Shown piece by piece: positions 50,677-59,957 of a stretch of 64,000 nucleotides of DNA. Under the pieces are notes generated by a model. The model made no database searches, was not told the origin of the DNA, and was given only the letters and a program-made list of their open reading frames with translations. Source of the DNA: Natronorubrum halalkaliphilum (GTDB lineage Archaea; Halobacteriota; Halobacteria; Halobacteriales; Natrialbaceae); NCBI RefSeq assembly GCF_009834785.1, contig NZ_WUYX01000028.1:1-64000 (forward strand), given 5' to 3'. Position 1 is the stretch's first letter, and each line of letters begins with the position of its first letter. The translations under genes and the position numbers were made by a program.

Positions 50677-52572
50677 TTACGGGTCGCCGATCTCGAGGGT
50701 CCAGTTCCCCGCCGCCTCGACGTCGATCCAGCAGACGCCGCCCGCAGCGTACGACCGCGTGGCGTCGAACGCGCCCGTCCGATTGACGAGTTGCTCTCGG
50801 CTGCCGTCCGTCCCGAGTCCGTCGACGACGACGGAACCGGTGCCGTTGTGGGTCACGCCGAGGCTGAGCGCGTCCGGCGCCCAGAGCGGGCCGACAACCG
50901 CCGATCCGTCTCCGCCGGCCTCGACGGGCGGATCGTCGAGGTCGTCGGCGCGGACACCGGGCTGGTCGAGGTCGATCGACCAGCCGCCGTCGGCGTCGAC
51001 TTCGAGGCGGTACGAGCCGCCGTCGACGACCGCGACCGACTCGCCGTCGCCGTCGGCGCGAGTCACCAGCCGTTCGCCGCTTCCGGCACCGTCCTCGGGA
51101 ACGACCGACACCTCGAACGGACCGTCGCCGTCGTGGGTGAACTCGCCGGTAACGAGCCCCTCAGACAGGTCGACGGCGTCGGTATCGTTCGATCCCGAGC
51201 CGTCGAACGAGTGGCTTTCGCCGGCCTCGAAGACGACGCCGTCGGGTCGCGTCTCAGATCCTGCCGGCTCTTGGTGTTCGACCGCGTCCATCCCGTCGAC
51301 GAGGTCGGAGGGCGTGATCACGTCGAGCCCTCGATGTTCGAGGTGATCGAGCAGGTGCTCGAAGTCGCCGAGGGACATCACGTCGCCGTCGGGCGCTTCC
51401 TCGTCGACGATCGGCGGAATCCGGATGACGGTGAGCTGTCGGTACTGATCGCAGAGGTTGATGTGGCGGCGAACGCCGTTGTGGAGCGCGGGTCCCCAGA
51501 TAACCGGCGTCATGTGCGGCCCGGTCGGGGGCGCACCGACGGGACAGCTACCGAAGAGGAATCCCGTCTCGTAGTAGTCCCGGACGACTTCGTGGGTCGT
51601 CGGCGTCATCCGCCGCCAGGAGGGGGCGAAGAAGTGTCGCGAGCCGTCCTCGAAGCCGCGGTCCGCCAACGCATCGCGAGCGGCCTCGGCGACCGTTCGC
51701 TGGCGATCCTCGGGCTGTTCGGTGAGGGCGGACTCGCTTCGCGGGTACGCACAGACGTCCCAGCCGCGGTCCCGGAGATCGCGCAGTTCGTCGAACCCTA
51801 TCCGGCTTCCGCCACCGACTCGTCCTGGATCGACCGGGACCGCGCCGGACCAGCCTCGCTCCTCGAGCAGGTCCGCGGCGATCTCGTAGTGCGATTCGTG
51901 GCCGTCGTAGAACGCGAGGATCGCCTTGCCGTTGTCGACCGCCTCCGTCCGGCGGAGGTCGTCGACCACGATGCGCGGGGGTTCCCCCTCGGGTCCGACG
52001 GCGACCACGTTGATCCGGGTGACGTTCGTCAGGTCCGGCTCGTTCATCACGTCCGGATCACCCGTCGGCTTGTGCTCGTAGCCGCAGTCGAGTCGGAACC
52101 AGCCGTCGTACTCGTTGGGGAGCTGTCGGACCGTCGTCAGCCGATTGTCGCGGTCGGGCGCGATGAACTCGACGACGATTCGCGTCGCGGACTCCGGCTT
52201 GACCGCGATCGAGGTGTCCCAGCCCTCGAGGTCGAGTCCGTCGGGAAACGAAATGCTCAGCTCAGCCTCGACGTCGTCGCCCTCGAGTCTCGCCGCCCGG
52301 GTCCCGGTTCGTGCCTCGTCCGGTGCGGGCTCGACTCGTCCCTTCGGCGTAAACCACTCGTCGAGGGTCTCGAAGTCCGAGAGGACCTCTCCGTCGTCGA
52401 TCGCGGGCCAGACGGCGCTGGCATCCGTCGAACCGTCGGTATCTCCGGACGCGGTGTCGTTGCGGCCGTCGCCGTCGTCGGAACTGCGTTCGAAACAACC
52501 GGCGAGCGCGCCCGATCCCGCGGTCGCGGCGAGCGTGGCGAGCGCCCGTCGCCGAGAGAAGTGATGTGTCAT
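50677..52572 (-). CDS. Deacetylase-fold Tat lipoprotein with altered catalytic motifs
   Basis: This 631-residue secreted protein has a Tat signal (FSRRRALATLA), a lipobox ending AGC near residue 26 and an acidic linker. A beta-sandwich (about residues 60-205, possibly carbohydrate-binding) is followed by a polysaccharide-deacetylase (NodB) fold at about 215-415. Motif 1, normally T-F-D-D-G, reads AFYDGHESHY, and the zinc His box region reads DVCAYPRSESAL, with the two His replaced. Metal binding and catalysis are therefore doubtful. The C-terminal third is beta-rich and acidic. It probably binds or remodels surface glycans; a pseudoenzyme role is inferred. Divergent from the phosphatase gene. 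Confidence 0.75.
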   Translation of the reverse strand: MTHHFSRRRALATLAATAGSGALAGCFERSSDDGDGRNDTASGDTDGSTDASAVWPAIDDGEVLSDFETLDEWFTPKGRVEPAPDEARTGTRAARLEGDDVEAELSISFPDGLDLEGWDTSIAVKPESATRIVVEFIAPDRDNRLTTVRQLPNEYDGWFRLDCGYEHKPTGDPDVMNEPDLTNVTRINVVAVGPEGEPPRIVVDDLRRTEAVDNGKAILAFYDGHESHYEIAADLLEERGWSGAVPVDPGRVGGGSRIGFDELRDLRDRGWDVCAYPRSESALTEQPEDRQRTVAEAARDALADRGFEDGSRHFFAPSWRRMTPTTHEVVRDYYETGFLFGSCPVGAPPTGPHMTPVIWGPALHNGVRRHINLCDQYRQLTVIRIPPIVDEEAPDGDVMSLGDFEHLLDHLEHRGLDVITPSDLVDGMDAVEHQEPAGSETRPDGVVFEAGESHSFDGSGSNDTDAVDLSEGLVTGEFTHDGDGPFEVSVVPEDGAGSGERLVTRADGDGESVAVVDGGSYRLEVDADGGWSIDLDQPGVRADDLDDPPVEAGGDGSAVVGPLWAPDALSLGVTHNGTGSVVVDGLGTDGSREQLVNRTGAFDATRSYAAGGVCWIDVEAAGNWTLEIGDP

Positions 52573-52807
52573 CGTCGGCGTTCGATCGGTGACGGAGACG
52601 CTTAGTGATCGATCCGTTAATCGAGATTCGCCGGCGCGAAGAGTCGTTCGTCCGGTTTCGGATCCCCGCCCGAGACCACAAGGGAGCGTTTATGGAGGTG
52701 TTAGACGCCGTTCCAGAAACGAAACGGTCGCGGAATCGGGTCACGACCGCCGCTCGAGTGATTCTCGAGGCGATACCGGACCGTCCGACCGGCCGGCGTT
52801 TGTGCGA

Positions 52808-52817
52808 ATATTAATAA
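52808..52817 (+). promoter_or_regulatory. TATA-like box of the phosphatase-carbamoyltransferase operon
   Basis: The sequence atattaataa is centred about 38 nt before ATG 52850, which fits a short leader. Confidence 0.5.
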
Positions 52818-52849
52818 TCACCCTCCAACTGCAACGCTCGGCTAACGAA

Positions 52850-54514
52850 ATGACAGGCAACGCTGCGAAAGCGCGGACGGAGTCGAGCGAGGGCCGAAAC
52901 CGAATGGACGCCCTGCTCGTCGGGATCGACGCCGGCTGTCTCTCGGTGTTCGATCGACTGTCGGACGAAGACGTCGTTCCGAACCTGGAATCGCTGCTCG
53001 AGACGGGCGTCTCCGCGCCCCTCGAGTCCCAGATCCCGCCGTGGACGCCGAGCGCGTGGCCGTCGATGTTCACCGGCGTCAACCCCGGGAAACACGGCGT
53101 GTTCGGCTTCACCGGCTTCGACGGCTACGACTTTCACGTCGTCAAAGGCGACGACGTTCGTGCCCACCGGCTCTGGACGCTACTCGACCGCCACGACCGC
53201 TCGAGCGTCGTCGTCAACGTCCCCGTCACCCATCCGCCGGACGAGATCGACGGCGCGATCGTTCCGGGGTTCATCGGTCCGGAGAACCCGCCCTGCCACC
53301 CCGAGGGAATCCTCGACGACGTCCGCGACGAGATCGGCGACTACCGGGTATATCCCAACTACGCGCGCGGGGACGATTCGCTGACCGACGCCGAAAAGCT
53401 CGAGGAGTACTGCCGGCTCGTCGAGATGCGCGGCGAGGCGTTCCGGTACCTGAGCGGGCGGTTCGAACCCGACTTCGGCTTCCTCCAGTTCCAGAAGACC
53501 GACACCGTCTTCCACGAGTTCGACGGGGAGTGGGAGAAAGTCGAGGAGGTGTACGCCGCCGCTGACGAGCAGATCGGCGAGGTCCTCGAGGCCTGTAACC
53601 CCCGCCAGGTGTTCGTCGCGAGCGATCACGGGATGGGGCGATACGAGAAATCCGAGTTCCGCGTCAATGCCTTTCTGGAGGACGCCGGCTACCTCGAGAC
53701 CACGCTGGGCGGGAAGGGGATGCCGACGTGGAACCTGATGCGAGACGACCTCCGGAGCGGCGAACAGGCCGACGAGTGGGAGCCGAGCGCGACCGAACGA
53801 CTCGCCGCGAGACTGGCGAACGTCGGCATCACGACCCACCGAATCGGTGTCGTGCTGGAGCGACTCGGCCTCGCGGAGTTCGCGAAAGCCCACGCCCCGG
53901 ACGGCGTCGTCCGAACCGGCAACGAACAGGTCGACTTCCCGAACTCGACGGCGTACGTCCGCGCGCGGACGGAACTCGGCGTTCGACTGAACGTCGAGGG
54001 TCGGGATCCCGAGGGGGTCGTCCCCGAAGCGGAGTACGACGACGTCCGGGCGGCACTCATCGCGGATCTCGAGTCGGTGACCGCCCCCGACGGCGACCCG
54101 ATCTTCGAGACGGTCGCGCCGCGGGAGGAGTACTTCGACGGACCGTACGCGGACGACGCGGTCGATATCGTCACGATTCCGACCGACTTTCAGCACTTCC
54201 TCTCGGCGGAGCCCGCGGACGAGTACTTCGCCGAGACGACCGAACCCTGGAACCACAAACTCGAGGGCGTTTTCGCCGCGAGCGGCGAGGGAATCGACGC
54301 CTCGCAGTCGCTCGAGGACCCACACCTGTACGACGTGGCGCCGACGATTCTCTCCGCGCTCGGCGTGGCCCACAGCGACCGCATGGACGGACGGGTGCTG
54401 CCGATCGTCGAGGCGACCGAGCCGACGGGCTATCCGGACTACGCGGCGTCAGAGCGGGACACCGTCGACGCCGACGTCGAGGACCGACTGGCGGACCTCG
54501 GCTACGTCGAGTGA
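52850..54514 (+). CDS. Alkaline-phosphatase-superfamily phosphodiesterase-like enzyme
   Basis: This 554-residue protein is of the type I phosphodiesterase/nucleotide pyrophosphatase branch. Metal and nucleophile motifs are LLVGIDAGCLSVFDRL near the start, TPSAWPSMFTGVNPGKHGVF with the Thr/Ser nucleophile region, and VFVASDHGMGRYEKSE. No signal peptide or anchor is seen, so it is likely cytoplasmic. It is 46 nt upstream of the carbamoyltransferase, on the same strand. The substrate might be a glycan or lipid-linked intermediate, by context only. ATG 52904 is a less likely start. Confidence 0.8.
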   Translation: MTGNAAKARTESSEGRNRMDALLVGIDAGCLSVFDRLSDEDVVPNLESLLETGVSAPLESQIPPWTPSAWPSMFTGVNPGKHGVFGFTGFDGYDFHVVKGDDVRAHRLWTLLDRHDRSSVVVNVPVTHPPDEIDGAIVPGFIGPENPPCHPEGILDDVRDEIGDYRVYPNYARGDDSLTDAEKLEEYCRLVEMRGEAFRYLSGRFEPDFGFLQFQKTDTVFHEFDGEWEKVEEVYAAADEQIGEVLEACNPRQVFVASDHGMGRYEKSEFRVNAFLEDAGYLETTLGGKGMPTWNLMRDDLRSGEQADEWEPSATERLAARLANVGITTHRIGVVLERLGLAEFAKAHAPDGVVRTGNEQVDFPNSTAYVRARTELGVRLNVEGRDPEGVVPEAEYDDVRAALIADLESVTAPDGDPIFETVAPREEYFDGPYADDAVDIVTIPTDFQHFLSAEPADEYFAETTEPWNHKLEGVFAASGEGIDASQSLEDPHLYDVAPTILSALGVAHSDRMDGRVLPIVEATEPTGYPDYAASERDTVDADVEDRLADLGYVE

Positions 54515-54560
54515 CTCGAGCGGACACCGTCTCCGACCCCACCACCCCAGTTTCAGTACC

Positions 54561-56327
54561 ATGACATACACCCTATCGTTCAAACCGGCGATCGACCTGT
54601 ACGGCCAGCACGACCCGAGCGCGGCGTTGTTCGACGATGGCAAGCTCCGCTTTGCGATCGAAGAAGAGCGGCTGACACGAGACAAGCACGCGGTCGACAC
54701 CTTCCCCGAGCGGGCGATCCGGGCCTGCCTCGAGTACGAGGGCATCGAACTCGCCGACGTCGAGAAGATCGTCCTGCCGTACGATCCGAAACTCCGCTCG
54801 AAGATCGCCGGCCACTACCTCAAAAACACCGCGCAGCTCGATAGCCACCTGAGCAAGGTGACGCACCTGAAAAACGTCGCCAGAGATCAGCTTCTGGGTC
54901 GGTTCGCGCCGAATCGGATCGTCGAGTCCCGACTCGAGGAGATCGGCACGCCGGTGCCGCCGATCGAGAACCGCGCACACCACGAGTGCCACGCCGTGAG
55001 CGCGTTCCACCCGTCGCCGTTCGACGAGGCGCTCGTGTTGACCATCGACGCCAAAGGCGAGTACGACTCGACCGTCGTCTGGCACGCGACCCCAGACGGG
55101 CTCGAGCGCGTGCGGACGTACGAGCATCCCAACAGCTGGGGGCTGTTCTACGCCGCGATCACGAACTACCTCGGCTACCGGATGTTCAACGGCGAGGGGA
55201 AGGTGATGGGGCTCGCCCCCTACGGCGAGGCAAACGCAGAGATCGAACGGCGGCTCCGAACGCTCGTCGACACCGGCGTCGACTACGACGTGACCGAACT
55301 GACCGGGCGCTGGGGGACCGAACACGGCGTCGAGACGCTCGAGGAGCTGTTCGGTCGACCGGCCTCGGAGACGACCGACGAGTTCGACCAGTTCGAGACG
55401 GACCTTGCGTACGCCGCCCAGCGACTGCTCGAGGAGTCGATCTCGGAGCTGGTCGACGACTACGTCCGCCGTTTCGGCACGAGCAACGTCTGCCTGGCCG
55501 GCGGCGTCGTGCTCAACTGCAAGCTCAACAAGCAGGTTGCGGAGCGTCCCGGCGTCGACGACGTCTTCATCCAGCCGGTCGCCAACGACGCCGGCCTCGC
55601 GCTCGGCGGCGGCTGGATCGACCACCGGCCGACCGAGATCGAGCGGCTAACCGACGTCTACTGGGGCTCCGCGTACGAGACCGACGAGATTCGGGCGCTC
55701 CTTGAGACGAACAAGATCGAGTACGCCGAGCCTGACGACCTCGAGCGTCGGGTCGCCGAACTGCTCGCGGACGGCGCGCTCGTCGGCTGGTTTCAGGGTC
55801 GGATGGAACTCGGGCCGCGGGCGCTGGGCAACCGGAGCATCCTCGCCGATCCGCGGAGCGAGGACTCCCGCGACCGGGTGAATCACTTCGTCAAACACCG
55901 CGAGGAATGGCGGCCGTTCGCCCCGTCGATGACCGAAGCGGCTGCCGAGGACTACCTCGAGAACGCCCGGCCCAGTCCGTTCATGATCAACACGTTCGAC
56001 GTGAAACCGGAGCGCCAGGACGACCTCGCCGCGGTGGTCCACCCCGCCGACGACACCACGCGGGCCCAGACGGTTCGGAAGGACCAGAACCCGCGCTACT
56101 ACCGCCTGCTTCGCGAGTTCGAGGACGTGACCGGCGTTCCCGTCCTCCTCAACACCTCGTTCAACGACCACGCCGAACCGATCGTTCGGACGCCGACCGA
56201 AGCGCTGAAGGACTTTTTCGGGATGGGGCTCGACGTGCTCGTCCTCGAGGATTGCCTCGTGACGAAACCCGGGTCGGAATACGGTCAGCAGTCGAAGGAA
56301 GTGGCGGAACCGATCGAGGCCGACTGA
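54561..56327 (+). CDS. Carbamoyltransferase (NodU/TobZ/CmcH family)
   Basis: This 588-residue enzyme transfers a carbamoyl group from carbamoyl phosphate to a hydroxyl via a carbamoyl-adenylate. The N-terminal Kae1-like domain shows HHECHAVSAFHPSPFDEALV, GYRMFNGEGKVMGLAPYGEA and CLAGGVVLNCKLN. The C-terminal YrdC-like part has GPRALGNRSILADPR and FNDHAEPIVRTPTEAL. Families of this type decorate antibiotics and polysaccharides; the acceptor here is unknown. It directly follows the phosphatase-family gene, suggesting a joint modification pathway. The last 20 residues are acidic. Confidence 0.88.
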   Translation: MTYTLSFKPAIDLYGQHDPSAALFDDGKLRFAIEEERLTRDKHAVDTFPERAIRACLEYEGIELADVEKIVLPYDPKLRSKIAGHYLKNTAQLDSHLSKVTHLKNVARDQLLGRFAPNRIVESRLEEIGTPVPPIENRAHHECHAVSAFHPSPFDEALVLTIDAKGEYDSTVVWHATPDGLERVRTYEHPNSWGLFYAAITNYLGYRMFNGEGKVMGLAPYGEANAEIERRLRTLVDTGVDYDVTELTGRWGTEHGVETLEELFGRPASETTDEFDQFETDLAYAAQRLLEESISELVDDYVRRFGTSNVCLAGGVVLNCKLNKQVAERPGVDDVFIQPVANDAGLALGGGWIDHRPTEIERLTDVYWGSAYETDEIRALLETNKIEYAEPDDLERRVAELLADGALVGWFQGRMELGPRALGNRSILADPRSEDSRDRVNHFVKHREEWRPFAPSMTEAAAEDYLENARPSPFMINTFDVKPERQDDLAAVVHPADDTTRAQTVRKDQNPRYYRLLREFEDVTGVPVLLNTSFNDHAEPIVRTPTEALKDFFGMGLDVLVLEDCLVTKPGSEYGQQSKEVAEPIEAD

Positions 56328-56470
56328 CGGACGCGTCTGCGCCGCGGCGCTCGAGGGGTGGAGTCGCCACCGAAAGTCAGTGGTCCTCCGTCGCAAGATC
56401 GCGGTACGATCGGTGAAGGAATCGTTTCGTGACCGGAAGGCGACCTCCACGGGTCGCCGCGAGCGTACTG

Positions 56471-56478
56471 TTATGTGG
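56471..56478 (+). promoter_or_regulatory. TATA-like box of mgsA
   Basis: TTATGTGG is centred about 25 nt before ATG 56499, implying a leaderless transcript. Confidence 0.4.
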
Positions 56479-56498
56479 CGGGAAAATGTCCGTTCCGT

Positions 56499-56870
56499 AT
56501 GACTCGTATTGCGCTTATCGCCCACGACGAGAAGAAGTCGGAACTGATCGAGTTCGTCCGGAGCCACGAGGAACAGTTACGCGAGTACGAGCTGATCGGG
56601 ACCGGGACGACCGGGAAGCGGCTGATGGAGGCGACGGATCTCGAGGTCGAACGCAAGGAGTCGGGTCCGCTGGGCGGCGACCTGATGATCGGGTCGGAGG
56701 TCGCCGAAGGCGTTCTCGACGGGATCGTGTTCCTGCGAGATCCGCTGCGGGCCCAGCCCCACGAGCCCGACATCTCCGCACTGCTGCGGATCTGTGACGT
56801 CCACGACACCGCGCTGGCGACGAATCTGGCGTCAGCCGAATTCCTGATCGAAGGTCTCGCGGATCGATGA
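56499..56870 (+). CDS. mgsA: Methylglyoxal synthase
   Basis: This 123-residue enzyme converts dihydroxyacetone phosphate to methylglyoxal and phosphate. It starts [20 protein letters not shown], with phosphate-binding [20 protein letters not shown], the catalytic region [20 protein letters not shown], and [20 protein letters not shown]. The length matches the bacterial family. In haloarchaea this may relieve phosphate-limited glycolysis or feed aromatic biosynthesis. It is convergent with the UspA gene, their stop codons adjacent. Confidence 0.93.
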   Translation: MTRIALIAHDEKKSELIEFVRSHEEQLREYELIGTGTTGKRLMEATDLEVERKESGPLGGDLMIGSEVAEGVLDGIVFLRDPLRAQPHEPDISALLRICDVHDTALATNLASAEFLIEGLADR

Positions 56871-57320
56871 CTACCCGTCGATGTCGCTCAGGAGGACGTC
56901 CGGCCGAACGATGAACACGTCCGCGGGCGCTTCGTTGACGACGTACTTCGAGACCGTCCCGAGGAGTTTCTCGGTGACGTCCGAGGCACCCGTCGACCCG
57001 ATGACGATCAACTCGATGCCGTGGTCGTCGGTGTACTCCTCGATCACGGTTCGCGGAACGCCGGACTCGACCGTCACCTCGGTTTCGACGCCCGCCGTCG
57101 CCGCCTCCGCGTCGACGGCTTCGACGACGTCTTCTCCGGTGTCGAGTTCGTCCGTGAGTTTCTCCTCGAGGCCCGTCTGCGTCGGCTCGTCTCGCGTTCG
57201 TTCCGCGACGTAGAGGACGTGTAAGACGGCGTCGTGTCTGTCGGCCATGTCGATCGCCCGTTCCGCGGCCAGATCCGCCGTGTCGCTCCCGTCGGTCGGC
57301 AAGAGAATTCGGTCGTACAT
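56871..57320 (-). CDS. Universal stress protein (UspA family)
   Basis: This 149-residue single Usp domain starts MYDRILLPTDGSDTADLAAE. The ATP-binding signature is GSTGASDVTEKLLGTVSKYV, and it ends VFIVRPDV. Its stop is directly adjacent to that of mgsA. It lies just after the APC-Usp transporter gene on the same strand, so it may share regulation with it. Confidence 0.87.
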   Translation of the reverse strand: MYDRILLPTDGSDTADLAAERAIDMADRHDAVLHVLYVAERTRDEPTQTGLEEKLTDELDTGEDVVEAVDAEAATAGVETEVTVESGVPRTVIEEYTDDHGIELIVIGSTGASDVTEKLLGTVSKYVVNEAPADVFIVRPDVLLSDIDG

Positions 57321-57438
57321 GGGTGGCGTGGGTCACTTTGTCGATCGACACAGTTCGGTCTTCGGCCGGAGTGTGACGTCCCGACTGAAGCGAAACATAG
57401 GCGTTCGGAGCTGGGTGCGAGTGAAACGTGCGTGGCGG

Positions 57439-59697
57439 TCAGTCGGCGAGGCGTTCGGCGACCGCTTCGCGGACCGATCGATTCGTGTCGTACGGTCCGC
57501 GAATCATAACGACGTTGTCCTTCGCGTGCGATTCGACCTTCTCGGCGATCGATCCGTACAGGATCTTCGAGACGCCGCTCTTTTCGGAGACGCCGGCTGA
57601 GACGGTGTCGTAGTCGCCGATGTTCTCCAGAATCGCCGACTGGATATCGTCCGCGATAATTACTTCGGAGTCGTAGGATCCGGGCTCGAGTCCGGCTTCC
57701 CTCGCGACCTCATCGATCATCGACTCGCCGACGTCGACCGGATCGATATCGTCGTCGTCAGTCGGCTGTTGGGCGTTCAACAGCGTCGGCTTCGTTCCCG
57801 AGAGTGTGGCGAACTCGGCCGCGCGCCGCGCGGCGATCGGCGCGTGTGGGCCGGGCCCGGCCAGTGCGACGGGCGAGCCGATCTCGCCCTTTTCAAGGTT
57901 CACGATCGATACTTCACACGGCGCTCGTTTCAGAACCGGATCGACGGTCGAGCCGAACACCTTCTCGCGATCTCGGTGTTGCCCTCGCCAGCCGAGGACG
58001 ACGTGATCCGCGTTCTCCTCGTCCAGGACGGTAAGGATTGTTCGTCCGATATCGCGACCCACGATCGCTCGGGTCCGCAGGTCGACGTCCAGATCGGCGG
58101 CGGCTTCGCGAGCGCTGTCGAGCAACTGCCGTTGGGTCTCGATGCGTTCTTCCTCGAACTGGACGTTCTGCTCGAGGGCGGTCTGGTTCGGCACCTTGAC
58201 GACATTGACCGCGACGATCTCCGGATCGGCCTCCCCGGGGTGCGTGTGTGCGTTGACGGCGGCGAGACGCAACAGGTTCTTCTGGGTTTCGGGGTTTGCG
58301 ACCGGAACGACGACGCGATACCGTTCGGGTGAGCCGGTTTCTGTTGGCTCGCCGACGATCGCTTCGCCCATGAGACTCTCGTCGATGTCGCGATACCGAA
58401 CGTAGCCGAGGTACCACGCGGCGCCAAGCGCAACGATCCCGCAGCCGATCGCGATGACGACGGGCGCCATCTGCGTGATGATCGCGACCGAGAGCACGAT
58501 GCCGGCGATCGGAACGCCCGGGTAGAGCGGGCTCGGAATCTCGAACGCCGGATCGTACTCGTCGGGATCGGCCCGCCGGATTACGACGACGGAGACGTGG
58601 ACGAGCGAGTAGGCGACGAGGAAGCTGAAGCTGGCGACCTCCGCCAGGAGTTCGATGATCGCCCCGACCTGCAAGCCGGCGGCGATCAGGAGCGCGGTCA
58701 CGGCGCCCGTGGCTACGACCGCTCGATGGGGCGTCCGAAATCGGCTGTGGGTCGCGTTCAGCCAGTCGTTCATCAGGTTATCCCGCCCCATCGCGAAGAC
58801 GACCCGCGCGGCCGCGAGAATCGAGGAGTTCGAACTCGAGATCGCGGCGATCACCGCGGCGGTGACGATCGCGACGACGCCCGCCGTTCCCATCGACACT
58901 TCCGCGACGTCCGAGACCGGAACCAGCGAGCCGCCGAGTTCGTCGAACGGAACGATGCCCGTGCTGACGATCATGACGACGACGTAGAGCAGCGAGACCA
59001 ATACCACCGAGAGGATCATGGTCAGCGGAATGTTCTTCCCCGGGTTCTCGACCTCTTCGGCGACCGTCGCGATGATCTCGAAGCCGAGGAACGTGACGAA
59101 GACCAGCCCCGTCGTCGCGATGATCCCGCTCACTCCCGTCGGGGCGAACGGCTCGAGGTTCGCCGAATCGACGTAGAAGAAGCCGACCGCGAGGTAGACG
59201 ATAATCACGGCCGTTTCAGCGCCGATCATGACGTTCTGGAAGGTGCTCGACTCCTCGGTGCCGAGGTAGTTGACGCCGATGAGGAAGGCGAGGCCGAGCA
59301 GCCCCAGCAGGACGACGAACAGTCGCCCGTCGAGCAGCGCCACGGGTGCGACGAGATACTGCCCGAACCCGATCATATAAAAGGCGCTCGCGAACATCAG
59401 CCCGGTCCACATCCCCCAGCCGACGATGCTGCCGAAGAAACTGCCGAGCGCCCGGTTGACGTAGTGGTAGCTCCCGCCGGCGATCGGCATTCCGGTCGCC
59501 AGCTCCGACAGCGAGATCGCCGCGAGCAAGGCGACGACCCCCGCGAGGGCGAAGGAGAGCGAACTCGCTGGTCCGGCACCTTCGGCGGCGATTCCCGGCA
59601 GGATGAAGATTCCCGCACCGATCATCGTCCCGCCGCCCATCGTCATCGCCTCGGTAAAGCCGAGGTTGCGAGCGAGTTCGCCGTCCTCACCGCTCAC
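57439..59697 (-). CDS. APC-family amino-acid permease with C-terminal Usp domains
   Basis: This 752-residue fusion has an N-terminal APC transporter of about twelve helices. The first-helix motif is GGGTMIGAGIFILPGIAAEG, with GSYHYVNRALGSFFGSIVGW and the late FLGFEIIATVAEEVENPGKN. Residues about 460-752 contain two Usp-like domains (YRVVVPVANPETQKNLLRLA and the later GWRGQHRDREKVFGSTVDPV) suggestive of nucleotide-controlled gating. The GTG start at 59697 follows AGAGGGGTG and gives the conserved N-terminus. The substrate is probably an amino acid or polyamine; unknown. Confidence 0.87.
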   Translation of the reverse strand: MSGEDGELARNLGFTEAMTMGGGTMIGAGIFILPGIAAEGAGPASSLSFALAGVVALLAAISLSELATGMPIAGGSYHYVNRALGSFFGSIVGWGMWTGLMFASAFYMIGFGQYLVAPVALLDGRLFVVLLGLLGLAFLIGVNYLGTEESSTFQNVMIGAETAVIIVYLAVGFFYVDSANLEPFAPTGVSGIIATTGLVFVTFLGFEIIATVAEEVENPGKNIPLTMILSVVLVSLLYVVVMIVSTGIVPFDELGGSLVPVSDVAEVSMGTAGVVAIVTAAVIAAISSSNSSILAAARVVFAMGRDNLMNDWLNATHSRFRTPHRAVVATGAVTALLIAAGLQVGAIIELLAEVASFSFLVAYSLVHVSVVVIRRADPDEYDPAFEIPSPLYPGVPIAGIVLSVAIITQMAPVVIAIGCGIVALGAAWYLGYVRYRDIDESLMGEAIVGEPTETGSPERYRVVVPVANPETQKNLLRLAAVNAHTHPGEADPEIVAVNVVKVPNQTALEQNVQFEEERIETQRQLLDSAREAAADLDVDLRTRAIVGRDIGRTILTVLDEENADHVVLGWRGQHRDREKVFGSTVDPVLKRAPCEVSIVNLEKGEIGSPVALAGPGPHAPIAARRAAEFATLSGTKPTLLNAQQPTDDDDIDPVDVGESMIDEVAREAGLEPGSYDSEVIIADDIQSAILENIGDYDTVSAGVSEKSGVSKILYGSIAEKVESHAKDNVVMIRGPYDTNRSVREAVAERLAD

Positions 59698-59910
59698 GAG
59701 ACACCCCTCTGGTTGATCCCGCCGGTAGAACGCGAACAGCCCGTCATAATTGACGTTTACGGGCTCCGGATGAAAAGCCGACAGGCTTGCACAAGAAACA
59801 GGGAAAGACGGGTGAAACGGTGGTTCAGTACCGAATACCGTCACGACGACCGACCGACTCGATCGGCGATTCAGCGGAGCCGACCGATCCGCTCGCTGAA
59901 ACGGAAAGCA

Positions 59911-59920
59911 ACGCATAAAG
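59911..59920 (+). promoter_or_regulatory. TATA-like box of the CPA2 operon
   Basis: The sequence acgcataaag lies about 42 nt before ATG 59958. A GGGGAGG stands a little before the ATG but at long spacing. Confidence 0.4.
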
Positions 59921-59957
59921 GTGGGATACACAAAGGGGAGGACGAACCGACTTTCTG

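Noticed and set aside
50539-52605. 688-codon plus-strand frame opposite the deacetylase-fold gene
   Set aside because: It is antisense to a protein with a clear Tat signal and recognisable fold, has no family motif, and is rich in R, D and V as shadow frames are.
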